From Akkermansiaceae bacterium (GTDB lineage: Bacteria > Verrucomicrobiota > Verrucomicrobiia > Verrucomicrobiales > Akkermansiaceae): a stretch of 46,440 bases of DNA. Under the pieces are notes generated by a model that was not told the DNA's origin, ran no database searches, and saw only the letters and a list, made by a program, of their open reading frames with translations. Of the stretch, positions 8,439 through 16,683 are shown in pieces. The stretch's first letter is position 1. Each line of letters opens with the position of its first letter. The stretch spans positions 1-46,440 of the forward strand of contig JALRFY010000165.1 of assembly GCA_023253625.1 (NCBI GenBank), given 5' to 3'. Position numbers and translations under genes: made by a program.

Positions 8439-9677
8439 TCAGCTGTTGCAGGTGTTGAAAGGCAGCAACAATTCCGCGATGCAGGCCTTGAAGCGTTTGT
8501 AGGAATGGGTGTTGAGATAATCCCACCAACCCTGGCGGCAGCGCGCGGTCCAGCCGGGGGTGTCGTGGGTGATTTCAAGCACGGCATCCAGCATTGCCGC
8601 CGGGTTTTTCTGCGGAATGATACAGCCCGTGCGGAAGCGCCGAACGCGTTCGGCCATGAGATATCCATTGCTGACAATCACCGGCCTGTGGATGGCGGCG
8701 GCCTTGGCAAGAATGCCGCTGCTGTGTGGAAAATCATGGTAGGCCGCGGCGAGCACATCGCACTGCCGCATTAGCCGGGTGAGTGCCGACTCGGTGGGGA
8801 TGCGTTCGAGATGGCTCCAGATATTCGGGCTTTGCCGGATGGTATTGCGCAGCCATGCCGCTTCGGCTTCGTCGAATGGCCAGAGGACTTCGCCGCCCAA
8901 GGCGAAACAGACATGGCGTGCGGCGGGCAGGGTTGCGGCCTTTACGAAGGTGATGAGTCCTTTGGATTTCATCAGGTGGCCGAAAAGCCCGACGATCGGC
9001 CGGCCATTGGCGAAGCGCGCAAGGTCCCGCGCGAGAATGTCATCATGCTCCCCTTGCGCTTGCCGGTTGTCAGGCAGGTCGGGCAATGCGATCACAGGTT
9101 TTCTGAGTTGATGCATGACCGGGTTCACGATGCCCTCGTCCAGAATGGCGAGGCTGCGGCACAAACCGTGGCCGAAGATTTTTTCCGGATGCGGCACCCT
9201 TGATCCTCCGGGCAGCGGCCGGCCCGGCATGCGATAACTCATCGCATGCAGATAAACACCGGTCCATGGAACATCGAGAAAAGGGCGGGCGCAGTGATGC
9301 CATTCGAAATCGCGATCGTAAACGCAGGCATGGAAAATGGCATCCAGTCCGCCGATGTTGTCATTAGCGAGCTTGAGGGCCATGCGCTCGATTGCGGTGA
9401 AATGGCGGATTGCATGGTCGATGCGGGATATCCTCCCGGGGCGGAGCCATTCAAAGCGCGTGCCGGGAACATTCATTTCCGCATGGACGGTCCGCGTACG
9501 GCTGCCATTCGCCGCAGCTCGCATACCGCGGGTTTTCTCCGCCAGGGCCGCCGCGCCGTCCGGATCAGGGCACATGGCGATGACATCGTGCCCGAGTTCC
9601 TCCAGCGCGAGGGTGAAATGGTTGAACCATGTGGGATGGTGACCCGACCAGTTCCATTCTGTCAGTGCGATGCGCAT
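8439..9677 (-). CDS. GT-B fold glycosyltransferase (GT4-like)
   Basis: A 412-residue protein that begins MRIALTEWNWSGHHPTWFNH and has a two-domain GT-B layout: an N-terminal acceptor half and a C-terminal donor half with VGLFGHLMKSKGLITFVKAA and a SSGILAKAAAIHRPVIVSN segment matching the nucleotide-sugar-binding region of GT4-type enzymes. The start at 9677 lies 13 bases after the upstream stop and has a short GGA ahead of it; the open frame extends 156 codons further only through an upstream gene. No membrane segment. It would act on the lipid-linked glycan in the cytoplasm; the sugar is unknown. Confidence 0.78.
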   Translation of the reverse strand: MRIALTEWNWSGHHPTWFNHFTLALEELGHDVIAMCPDPDGAAALAEKTRGMRAAANGSRTRTVHAEMNVPGTRFEWLRPGRISRIDHAIRHFTAIERMALKLANDNIGGLDAIFHACVYDRDFEWHHCARPFLDVPWTGVYLHAMSYRMPGRPLPGGSRVPHPEKIFGHGLCRSLAILDEGIVNPVMHQLRKPVIALPDLPDNRQAQGEHDDILARDLARFANGRPIVGLFGHLMKSKGLITFVKAATLPAARHVCFALGGEVLWPFDEAEAAWLRNTIRQSPNIWSHLERIPTESALTRLMRQCDVLAAAYHDFPHSSGILAKAAAIHRPVIVSNGYLMAERVRRFRTGCIIPQKNPAAMLDAVLEITHDTPGWTARCRQGWWDYLNTHSYKRFKACIAELLLPFNTCNS

Positions 9678-9690
9678 TTTTCCGGGAGGC

Positions 9691-10593
9691 TCACGAGTGT
9701 GAATGGCCGTGCGTTTCGATGCCCAGTTTATCCATCCAGAATGTCTTGTCATATCTCGCCCAGGCGTGGCAGCCGAATGGCATGTTTCCGCCGTTGCGCT
9801 CGAGGCAGACGGGTGGTGCGACCTCGAAAGCGAAACGCAGGCCATCCTCCAAGGGTGCCACTTTGAACCCTGGATGATAACGTTTCGCCTCGTCGGCCCA
9901 GAAGCAGTCGTTCTGCAGTTCGTTGGCTTCGACGTGGTCGAGGCGTTTGAGGATGCCGCGCAGGCCTGAGGCGCGGCCATGCTTGAACCGGCGGGCTGCC
10001 GCGGCGCGGACCGGCTTGAGGACTTTTCCCTGCCATTCCAGCCATCTCCAGAAGTGGTCCTCGAAATACTTCGCCGGCCGCAGTCGGTAGCGGTTCCACA
10101 GGACTCCCAGCACGGCGGGCACGCGGTAGAGGGCGAAGCCGCCATTGCCGACGCGTTCCACCCGGACCCATGGCGAGTCCGGGCAGTTCAGGAATGGAGC
10201 ACCGATGAAATCATATCCCTTCCCGCACCAATCCGCGAGCAGATCGCTGAACACAAGGGCGTCGAGATGATACATCAAGACGTATTCGTAATCCGAAAAA
10301 AGCTCCCAGAACTCCGGGAGATACAACATCCGGTTGTGATTGGCGGCGCTGCCGAAGTGCCTGCGGTCCAACTCGATGGCGCGGAAGCCCGCGAATTCGT
10401 GTTTCATTCCGCGTGGCACCAGCAGGAACTTGTCGTAGTGGTTGAGGTGCTCGCGCAACTGGCGCATGGAGACCTCCTCGTCGGCACCCAGCGCGGGTGT
10501 GGGCAATGGGACCATCACGGCCACCCGCTTGGATGGCGGCTTGATGGATGCAGCGCGTTTCGCGGCCCATCGCTGGACGATTCTGCGGATCAT
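9691..10593 (-). CDS. DUF5672 family protein, probable glycosyltransferase
   Basis: A 300-residue protein I recognise as DUF5672 from the series YVLMYHLDALVFSDLL, YDFIGAPF, VGNGGFALYRV, YFEDHFW and GGNMPFGCHAWARYD. The family resembles GT-A glycosyltransferases and is found in polysaccharide loci, but a tested activity is not known to me. Its first codons overlap the rmlC stop as ATGA (10590-10593). The N-terminus is basic, with no signal peptide, so it is probably cytoplasmic. A role in adding one sugar of the repeat is inference from fold and context. Confidence 0.75.
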   Translation of the reverse strand: MIRRIVQRWAAKRAASIKPPSKRVAVMVPLPTPALGADEEVSMRQLREHLNHYDKFLLVPRGMKHEFAGFRAIELDRRHFGSAANHNRMLYLPEFWELFSDYEYVLMYHLDALVFSDLLADWCGKGYDFIGAPFLNCPDSPWVRVERVGNGGFALYRVPAVLGVLWNRYRLRPAKYFEDHFWRWLEWQGKVLKPVRAAAARRFKHGRASGLRGILKRLDHVEANELQNDCFWADEAKRYHPGFKVAPLEDGLRFAFEVAPPVCLERNGGNMPFGCHAWARYDKTFWMDKLGIETHGHSHS

Positions 10594-11147
10594 GCGGGTG
10601 TGGGATTTGACGATGGTGGCTGGAAGTCAGGCCATGTATGATCCTTCTCCGAGACGATGGTATTGTCCGGATCGGGCCATTCGATGGAGAAGAACGGATC
10701 GTTCCACCGGATGCCAACTTCGGCGTCCGGACGATAGCAGGTGGAAACCATGTAAAGCATCTCGGTTTCGTCCTCGAGTGTTTTCACCCCCTGGGCGCAG
10801 CCTGCGGGAATGAAGATTGCCTGATGGGAATCCGCACGGATTTCAAAGCCGGCCCACCTGAGGAAGCTTGGCGATTCCGGCCGGAGATCGACAACGACAT
10901 CATAGAGCGCGCCGCGCGTGCAGCGGACGAACTTTGCCTCCGCGTGCGGAGATTTCTGATAGTGCATGCCACGGATGGTTCCCTTGCGGATGCTGAGCGA
11001 TAAATTCACATCCGGGAAATGCGTGGGCAAACCCTTTTCCTCGAACTCCGTAGCGGACCATGCGCGCGCGAAGAATCCGCGATGGTCCTCCATGCGCTTG
11101 AGATCCACCAGCCATGCGCCGTGTATCGATGTTTCCTTGAAGATCAT
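10590..11147 (-). CDS. rmlC: dTDP-4-dehydrorhamnose 3,5-epimerase
   Basis: A 185-residue cupin enzyme of the usual RmlC length. It shows DHRGFFARAW near the N-terminus, the catalytic histidine at position 62 in GTIRGMHYQ, YDVVVDLRPESPSFLRW, and FIPAGCAQGVKTLED in the GFAHGF position. It converts dTDP-4-keto-6-deoxyglucose to dTDP-4-keto-rhamnose. It sits away from rmlABD, between the UDP-glucose dehydrogenase gene and the DUF5672 gene, with ATGA overlaps on both sides. This is the better RmlC candidate of the two in the locus. Confidence 0.92.
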   Translation of the reverse strand: MIFKETSIHGAWLVDLKRMEDHRGFFARAWSATEFEEKGLPTHFPDVNLSLSIRKGTIRGMHYQKSPHAEAKFVRCTRGALYDVVVDLRPESPSFLRWAGFEIRADSHQAIFIPAGCAQGVKTLEDETEMLYMVSTCYRPDAEVGIRWNDPFFSIEWPDPDNTIVSEKDHTWPDFQPPSSNPTPA

Positions 11148-12514
11148 GGCAGTGGGTGGGCTGGTCTTTCCGCAGGGCCGATGCCAATGCCCTCGTAGCG
11201 TGGCACCGCATGCCGGGGAATCGCACGGCGTCCATCGATGAACAGCGGTGCATCTTCCATGGCGGCCAGCAGTTGCGGCAGTTTGTCGAATTCCGGCCAG
11301 CGGGTGATCAAGAGGACCGCCATGGTTCCGGTGACGGCTTCCTCCAGCGAGTCCGCAAAACGAACCGCGTTTTTGCCGAAATGTTTTTCCGCTTCACGGC
11401 GGGCGATCGGATCAAAGGCGCTGACATGCGCGCCACCTTCCAGCAGCCCGTGGATCACCGGCAGTGCAGGTGACTCGCGGATGTCGTCGGTGCCGGGTTT
11501 GAAGGCCACACCGAGCACGGCCACGGGCAGGTCCCGAAGGTCCGGAAAGTGTCTGCCGAGCAAATCCAACATGCATTGTGGCTGGGCGTCATTCACCCGG
11601 ATCACGGAATCGAGCAAATCCATGGCCAGGCCCAGCTTGTGGCCATGGGCGATGAGCGCCTTCACATCCTTTGGGAAGCAACTGCCGCCGAAACCGCAAC
11701 CGGCTTCAAGATAGGTGGTGAACGAAGGTATGACACGCGAGCCGTTCGGCAGGATCGGACTGAGACGCTTGTCAAGGTGCACTCCGCGCATCACCTCTGT
11801 GGCATCCACCTCCGGGACGGCCGCGCACAGCTTGCCGATTTCGTTGGAAAACGAGATCATCGTCGCGAGCAGCGAATTGGCGGTGTATTTGATCATTTCC
11901 GCCGTGCGCGGATCGGTGCGCAGGATGTCCACGCCTTCAAACGGCTGATAGATTGATGCGATCACATCGAGCGTCCTCTTGTCGATTCCACCGATGACGA
12001 TGCGGTCGGGAAGCAGGAAGTCCTGAACCGCCTCGCCCTCGCGCAGGAATTCGGGATTCATGCCGACCCCGAAATCCGCGCCCGCCTTCTTGCCTGATGC
12101 TTCTTCCAGCAGCGGCAGCACCACATCGGTGGTTGTTCCGGGCACGACCGTGCTTTTGACCACGACGACGTGATAGGACGTCTTGTCCCTGAGTATTTGA
12201 CCTATCTGCCAAGCGGCCGCGCGAATGTATTGGAGGTCGATTTCCTCGCCGTCGAATGGCGTTCCGACGGCGACCATTGACAGTTCGGAGCCCATCACTG
12301 CTGTGCGCAGGTCGGTGGTGGCGCGGAAATTTCCGCCGCATGCCTTTGCAAGCAGTTCCGCCAGTCCATTCTCATGGATGGGGGGGATCGCCGCGTTGAT
12401 GCGTTCCACCTTGGAGGCATCCACATCCACGCAGATGACATCGTGGCCTTGCTCAGCAAGGCAGACTCCGGAGACGAGTCCCACATAGCCGGTTCCGACA
12501 ATCGAGATATTCAT
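11144..12514 (-). CDS. ugd: UDP-glucose 6-dehydrogenase
   Basis: A 456-residue enzyme oxidising UDP-glucose to UDP-glucuronate with two NAD+. The N-terminus MNISIVGTGYVGLVSGVCLA is the Rossmann signature, and the catalytic cysteine is Cys279 in GCGFGGSCFPKDV. The UDP-binding C-terminal domain includes GVAFKPGTDDIRESPAL. The ATG at 12514 shares a base with the upstream stop (TGATG), and the longer open frame upstream is just the other frame of the neighbouring gene. The product would feed the decarboxylase encoded immediately upstream. UDP-GlcNAc/ManNAc dehydrogenases are related, but the sequence fits the UDP-glucose group best. Confidence 0.92.
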   Translation of the reverse strand: MNISIVGTGYVGLVSGVCLAEQGHDVICVDVDASKVERINAAIPPIHENGLAELLAKACGGNFRATTDLRTAVMGSELSMVAVGTPFDGEEIDLQYIRAAAWQIGQILRDKTSYHVVVVKSTVVPGTTTDVVLPLLEEASGKKAGADFGVGMNPEFLREGEAVQDFLLPDRIVIGGIDKRTLDVIASIYQPFEGVDILRTDPRTAEMIKYTANSLLATMISFSNEIGKLCAAVPEVDATEVMRGVHLDKRLSPILPNGSRVIPSFTTYLEAGCGFGGSCFPKDVKALIAHGHKLGLAMDLLDSVIRVNDAQPQCMLDLLGRHFPDLRDLPVAVLGVAFKPGTDDIRESPALPVIHGLLEGGAHVSAFDPIARREAEKHFGKNAVRFADSLEEAVTGTMAVLLITRWPEFDKLPQLLAAMEDAPLFIDGRRAIPRHAVPRYEGIGIGPAERPAHPLP

Positions 12515-13641
12515 CAGGCTTCTTCGGCGGTTTGGTTGGATTGATACCAAAGGAGCGTGCGGCGCAGCCCCTCCTCTATCGGTATCACGGGTTCGAAACC
12601 AAGCTCGGCACGCGCCTTGGTGATATCTGGACAGCGGCGCTGTGGATTGTCTGTCAGGTAATCCCTGTCGACGCTTTCCATACGGACGACCCTGCCATCG
12701 TAGCCGAACAGTCCGCGTGCTGCGTCCGTGAGCATTTGCGCCAGCGTGAGCATGGAGATTTCCGGTTTCTCGTTGCCGATATTGTAGGCTTCGCCGGCGC
12801 GGCCGTGGACGAGGATCTTGTAATATCCGACCACGGCATCGGTGATATAGCAGAACGTGCGGGTGGGCGTGCCGTCCGAGAGCAGCACCAGGTCTTTTCC
12901 GGCGAATAGGTCGCGGGCGAAATCCGGGATCACGCGTCGGTCGGTGATTTTCAGTCCGGGTCCGTAGTTGTTGAACGGCCGGGCGCAGGCGACCGGCATG
13001 CCATACTGCCGTGCGAAGTTGACGCACAAGGTCTCGCCATATCGCTTTGATTCGTCATAGCACGCGCGCGGGCCGGTGCAGGAGACATTGCCACGGTAGG
13101 TTTCCGGCGTGGGAATGTGATCCGGCGTGGGGTCGCCGTAGATCTCGCTGGTGGAGAAAAACAGGAATCCCGAGATGGGATGCCCATTGTCCTGTTGCCG
13201 GTGCCAGCGGTCCAACAACAACCGCAGGCCGTTGACATTCGCGTCCATTGTTTCGATGGGATGCATCCGATAGTAGATCGGCGAGGCGATCGAGGCGGCA
13301 TGGATGATGAAATCGAGGTTCCCGACATATTCGGGCAGCGGCTCGGTGACATCGTGCCGCAGCCGCACCAGTGCGGGGTCGGAATCCAGCGCGGTGAGCC
13401 AGCCTGGCACGCCGCGGATGAAATTGTCGCCGGCGATCAGGCTGACCGGCGGTTTTTCCGGATGCGAGCGGTTCCAGTGCAGGACCGACTGCACGAGGTA
13501 ATAGCCGAGGAAGCCGGCGGCGCCGCTGATGAAGAGCGTCCTGCCGCTCATGGCGGCGAATTCGGAATCCAGCCGGCTTGCGATGTCGTCGAGATCGTGC
13601 CGGACGACATCGTCCGCGGTGAGTGGTGTGGCGGTTTTCAT
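12514..13641 (-). CDS. UDP-glucuronate decarboxylase (UDP-xylose synthase)-like
   Basis: A 375-residue extended short-chain dehydrogenase. NAD binding: GAAGFLG (residues 40-46). UXS-type signatures follow: ASPIYYRMHPIETMDANVNG, STSEIYGDP (residues 163-171), GPRACYDESKRYGE with catalytic Tyr195/Lys199, and FNNYGPGL. These place it with UDP-glucuronate decarboxylases, which make UDP-xylose; the UDP-glucose dehydrogenase gene next door would supply the substrate. An N-terminal extension of about 30 residues is longer than in many bacterial UXS proteins. A different NDP-sugar epimerase function is possible, so I leave the symbol blank. Confidence 0.82.
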   Translation of the reverse strand: MKTATPLTADDVVRHDLDDIASRLDSEFAAMSGRTLFISGAAGFLGYYLVQSVLHWNRSHPEKPPVSLIAGDNFIRGVPGWLTALDSDPALVRLRHDVTEPLPEYVGNLDFIIHAASIASPIYYRMHPIETMDANVNGLRLLLDRWHRQQDNGHPISGFLFFSTSEIYGDPTPDHIPTPETYRGNVSCTGPRACYDESKRYGETLCVNFARQYGMPVACARPFNNYGPGLKITDRRVIPDFARDLFAGKDLVLLSDGTPTRTFCYITDAVVGYYKILVHGRAGEAYNIGNEKPEISMLTLAQMLTDAARGLFGYDGRVVRMESVDRDYLTDNPQRRCPDITKARAELGFEPVIPIEEGLRRTLLWYQSNQTAEEA

Positions 13642-14951
13642 GCGCTCGGTGGAATGGGGGTGCTGCCGTAGAAATGAAGGTCCTGGGCCGCGCGAAGCCG
13701 ATCGATGAGGCGGCCGGCGGGGATTTCCACATCATCATGGGTCATGACCTGATCCTTGGTGATGTCCCGCTTGAGCTTGCAGCCCTCGGCCAATCCGATG
13801 GGCAGCAGTTTGCCGCGGTGAGTGGCATCGGCGTTTTCGCACAGCCCGTAGGTCATGTATCCGCCCAGCCCGTCGAGCGTCTCGCCGGCCATCAGGTCGC
13901 GTTTTGCGGCGGCGACGACATCGACCCTTGAGCCATATTCAGGCGTTATCACCTTGTCCCTGAAAAGCGCGACGCGCGCCGCGGACAACGGTACCTCGAA
14001 GATGGTGAGGTGATAGGGAACGTAGAAGCTGTAGAGCGGCCCTTTGCCGAGTTTCCCATAATCCAGATAGATCCGCTGCCGTTCGTCGCGTGTTGCGGCG
14101 AAAACGAAAACGCCCGGGCTTGGCACCGTGCCGATTGCATATTCGACGATGCCGCCACAGGCCATGAGTTCATCCACGTCGAAGCGGTCCACCAGCTCAT
14201 CCACGTGGCCCTTGTGTTCATGGCCGGTCATGCCGCGCCGTGCGACGCACATGCCGGTGGCGTTGGCGACGATGGCCTGCTCGAAGGAGATCTTGGTGCC
14301 GTCCGCAAAACTGGTGACCATGTGGGCTGTCTGGCCCCATTGCTTGGCGAAACCGGCCTGGGTGTCCGGGTTGCGGTAGCGATCTTGCATGCCCTTGATA
14401 TTGCCGCAGACCAATGGAATCAGGCCGATGCTTTTGACGAAGCGCAGCAGGTTGACCTGCACTCCCGGTTGGTCGCCATCGCATCCGGTCACTATGACTC
14501 CCGCTTCCTTGGCACGTTCATGGAGGATTGGGCCGACGGTGCCGTCGAGTTCGGCGTTCATCAGAACGAGATCCTTGCGGTTCGCAATGGCCTCGCAGGC
14601 GAAACGCGCGCCGAATTCAACCGCGCCCGTGGCATCGATGAGCACATCGATCTGCCCGGATCGGCAAAGCAGCAAGGGATCTGCGGTGACCGCGCAGCGG
14701 CCGGCGGCGATCACCCGTTCTTGCGCGGCGAGATCCTCCACGATTTCGGCATCCATCATGCCCGCCAGATGGCAGGCTTGCAGCGCCTGTTCGGGATTGC
14801 GGCTATAGATCGCAGCGAGCCGCATGCCCGGCAGGTGATGCGCTAGCTGGTTGACGATGCCACGTCCCATGAAGCCCGCGCCTGCCATGCCGACGCGTAT
14901 GGGGTTTCCTGCGGCTGCGCGGGCCTTCAATGCGTTATCGATAATGATCAT
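13638..14951 (-). CDS. NAD(P)-dependent oxidoreductase, homoserine dehydrogenase-like with SAF domain
   Basis: A 437-residue protein with an N-terminal Rossmann domain (RVGMAGAGFMGRGIVNQL, about residues 19-36), a homoserine-dehydrogenase-like middle part and a C-terminal SAF-type segment (about 355-425). It resembles COG4091, predicted dehydrogenases often found in surface-polysaccharide loci. Substrate unknown; homoserine metabolism is unlikely here. It lies 13 bases after a glucose-1-phosphate cytidylyltransferase gene and overlaps the UXS-like gene by ATGA, so it probably acts on a nucleotide-linked sugar or a precursor. ATG 14951 was chosen because upstream codons only run into the neighbouring gene. 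Confidence 0.75.
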   Translation of the reverse strand: MIIIDNALKARAAAGNPIRVGMAGAGFMGRGIVNQLAHHLPGMRLAAIYSRNPEQALQACHLAGMMDAEIVEDLAAQERVIAAGRCAVTADPLLLCRSGQIDVLIDATGAVEFGARFACEAIANRKDLVLMNAELDGTVGPILHERAKEAGVIVTGCDGDQPGVQVNLLRFVKSIGLIPLVCGNIKGMQDRYRNPDTQAGFAKQWGQTAHMVTSFADGTKISFEQAIVANATGMCVARRGMTGHEHKGHVDELVDRFDVDELMACGGIVEYAIGTVPSPGVFVFAATRDERQRIYLDYGKLGKGPLYSFYVPYHLTIFEVPLSAARVALFRDKVITPEYGSRVDVVAAAKRDLMAGETLDGLGGYMTYGLCENADATHRGKLLPIGLAEGCKLKRDITKDQVMTHDDVEIPAGRLIDRLRAAQDLHFYGSTPIPPSA

Positions 14952-14964
14952 GAAGGTTGGGGTT

Positions 14965-15756
14965 TCACAGGTTTCCGTTTTCCTGCCACAATGCCCATGG
15001 CGCTTTGCCCGTGGCCCAGTGGGCTTCCAGCACCATTCTGTCGCGCAGGGTGTCCATGCTCTGCCAGAAGCCGGTATGCTTGTATGCACAGAGCTTTCCA
15101 TCTGCTGCCATGCGTTTCAAAGGCACCTGTTCCCAAGTGGTCAGGTCGTTCTCGATGTAGTCGAACACGCCGGGCTCCAACACGAAGAAGCCGCCATTGA
15201 TCCATGCGCCGTCGCCGTCCGGCTTTTCATGGAACTGGGACACCTCGGCCTCGTCCGCGCCCAGCTTGAACGCACCGAAGCGGCCCGGCGGCTGCACCGC
15301 CGTCATGGTGCACAGCGCGTTGTGCTCCTGATGGAACGCGATGCAGGCGGGAATCTCCACATCGCCCACGCCGTCGCCGTAGGTCATGCAGAACGTTTCG
15401 TCACCCACGTATTCGCGCACGCGCTTGAGACGGCCGCCCGTCATGCTCTTCTCGCCGGTATCCACCAGGGTGACCGTCCACGGCTCGACGTGGTTGCTGA
15501 GGTATTCGACGCGGTTTTTCCTGAAATCGAAACAGACATCGGAGCGGCCGAGAAAGTAGTTGGCGAAGTATTCCTTGATGAGATGGCCCTTGTAGCCGAG
15601 GCAGACGACGAAGTCATTGATGCCGTAGTGGCTGTATATCCCCATGATGTGCCAAAGGATCGGTCTGTGCCCGATCTCGATCATGGGCTTGGGTCTGATG
15701 GCGCTTTCCTCGCTGATTCGGGTGCCGTGGCCGCCTGCCAGAATAACTGCTTTCAT
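14965..15756 (-). CDS. rfbF: Glucose-1-phosphate cytidylyltransferase
   Basis: A 263-residue nucleotidyltransferase that makes CDP-glucose. It starts MKAVILAGGHGTRISEES and has RPKPMIEIGHRPILWHIM, FCMTYGDGVGDVEI and GAWINGGFFVLEPGVFDYI, all matching RfbF closely. The family's usual length is about 257 residues. The leader directly before the ATG is C-rich (ctcccccccATG) without a Shine-Dalgarno; an ATG 14 codons upstream (15798) is less likely. The usual partner, CDP-glucose 4,6-dehydratase (RfbG), is not in this window. Confidence 0.92.
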   Translation of the reverse strand: MKAVILAGGHGTRISEESAIRPKPMIEIGHRPILWHIMGIYSHYGINDFVVCLGYKGHLIKEYFANYFLGRSDVCFDFRKNRVEYLSNHVEPWTVTLVDTGEKSMTGGRLKRVREYVGDETFCMTYGDGVGDVEIPACIAFHQEHNALCTMTAVQPPGRFGAFKLGADEAEVSQFHEKPDGDGAWINGGFFVLEPGVFDYIENDLTTWEQVPLKRMAADGKLCAYKHTGFWQSMDTLRDRMVLEAHWATGKAPWALWQENGNL

Positions 15757-15921
15757 GGGGGGGAGCGTGGTTATTGAGTGATTGGGTCTTATGCTCATCC
15801 CGCGGGGGCGGAATGGTCCGGTATTCACAATGGCAACCGGGGCAAGCTTCTATAATTCAAAAATCCGGGTGATTGGAAGCGGGTGGTTTGTTAGAAAGGA
15901 CGCGTGGTGTATAAGGTTATC
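15757..15921. other. Intergenic gap upstream of rfbF
   Basis: A 165-base non-coding stretch inside the otherwise tightly packed locus. It is less GC-rich than its neighbours and ends in a C-run before the rfbF start. I see no convincing promoter or hairpin for the minus strand. It may mark the boundary between two gene blocks of the locus or hold a weak internal promoter. Confidence 0.4.
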
Positions 15922-16680
15922 TCAGGTGCCACGGTATTTGATCAACCTGGCGGGGATTCCTCCGGCGATCGCGTTGGGCGGAACGTCGCGAGTGACTACG
16001 GCACCCGCCGCGATCACGGCTCCCTCGCCGATCGTCACATTCTGCAGCACGGTGACATTGCGTCCCAGCCATGCGCCGTCTCCGATGACGATGTCGCCAG
16101 CGCTGGCAAGCGCTTGCAGCATGACCGGAGCGCCGGGCTCGATGCCATGATCATAGCAATAAAGCGCGCAGCCGGGGGCGATCTCGACTTTTTCACCGAT
16201 GTGAATGCGTCTGATATGCGCATGGATATGGCATCCGGGTTGGATGTGGGTGTGCGCGCCGATGCGAACCGAGCCGTTGAGACCGGTCTCAATGAAGGTG
16301 TTGCCGTAGATGTGGACCTTGTCCCCAAGGAATACCGGGCCTCCTTTTTGTGTCGTGTAAACCATGGTGCGCGATCCCAGATAGACGTTTTTCCCGAGCC
16401 GTAGATCCGGGTGCGGCACATGCGCGCCAGGAGCGATGAATCCCTCCGGCCGGAGGTCGGCGAGATACGCCGTCGCGTGATACGGGGGGAGGTGCGAGCA
16501 TGCCAGCCATGCGGCGATCCTGCCCATGGTGGTGGTGCCGGCGCGACTGAGGCAGAATCGTCTCAGCCGGTTCTGAATCCGCCAATGGATCGATGGCTTG
16601 TGGGTATCCATCTTGGTCGATGTTGCGTTTTTGATTCTAGCGCTGGCCACGCGGCAGGTGATCGAAATGTGCCAGGGCAT
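15922..16680 (-). CDS. Hexapeptide-repeat acyltransferase (WbbJ-like)
   Basis: A 252-residue protein whose C-terminal two thirds (from about residue 75) are left-handed beta-helix hexapeptide repeats, such as LRLGKNVYLGS, VHIYGNTFIETG and WLGRNVTVLQNVTIGEGAVI. It closes with AAGAVVTRDVPPNAIAGGIPA, typical of O-acetyltransferases using acetyl-CoA. It likely acetylates a sugar of the polymer. The ATG at 16680 follows an AGGTGA box by 7 bases, one of the clearer ribosome sites here; ATG 16611 (MDTHKPSIHW) is the alternative and fits the usual family start better. It directly follows the gene for a secreted SGNH hydrolase, which could remove the same group. Confidence 0.83.
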   Translation of the reverse strand: MPWHISITCRVASARIKNATSTKMDTHKPSIHWRIQNRLRRFCLSRAGTTTMGRIAAWLACSHLPPYHATAYLADLRPEGFIAPGAHVPHPDLRLGKNVYLGSRTMVYTTQKGGPVFLGDKVHIYGNTFIETGLNGSVRIGAHTHIQPGCHIHAHIRRIHIGEKVEIAPGCALYCYDHGIEPGAPVMLQALASAGDIVIGDGAWLGRNVTVLQNVTIGEGAVIAAGAVVTRDVPPNAIAGGIPARLIKYRGT

Positions 16681-16683
16681 CGT

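Noticed and set aside
15851-15856. Perfect TATAAT on the plus strand in the gap before rfbF
   Set aside because: It would drive transcription against all neighbouring genes and has no fitting -35 box; treated as chance in an AT-richer gap.
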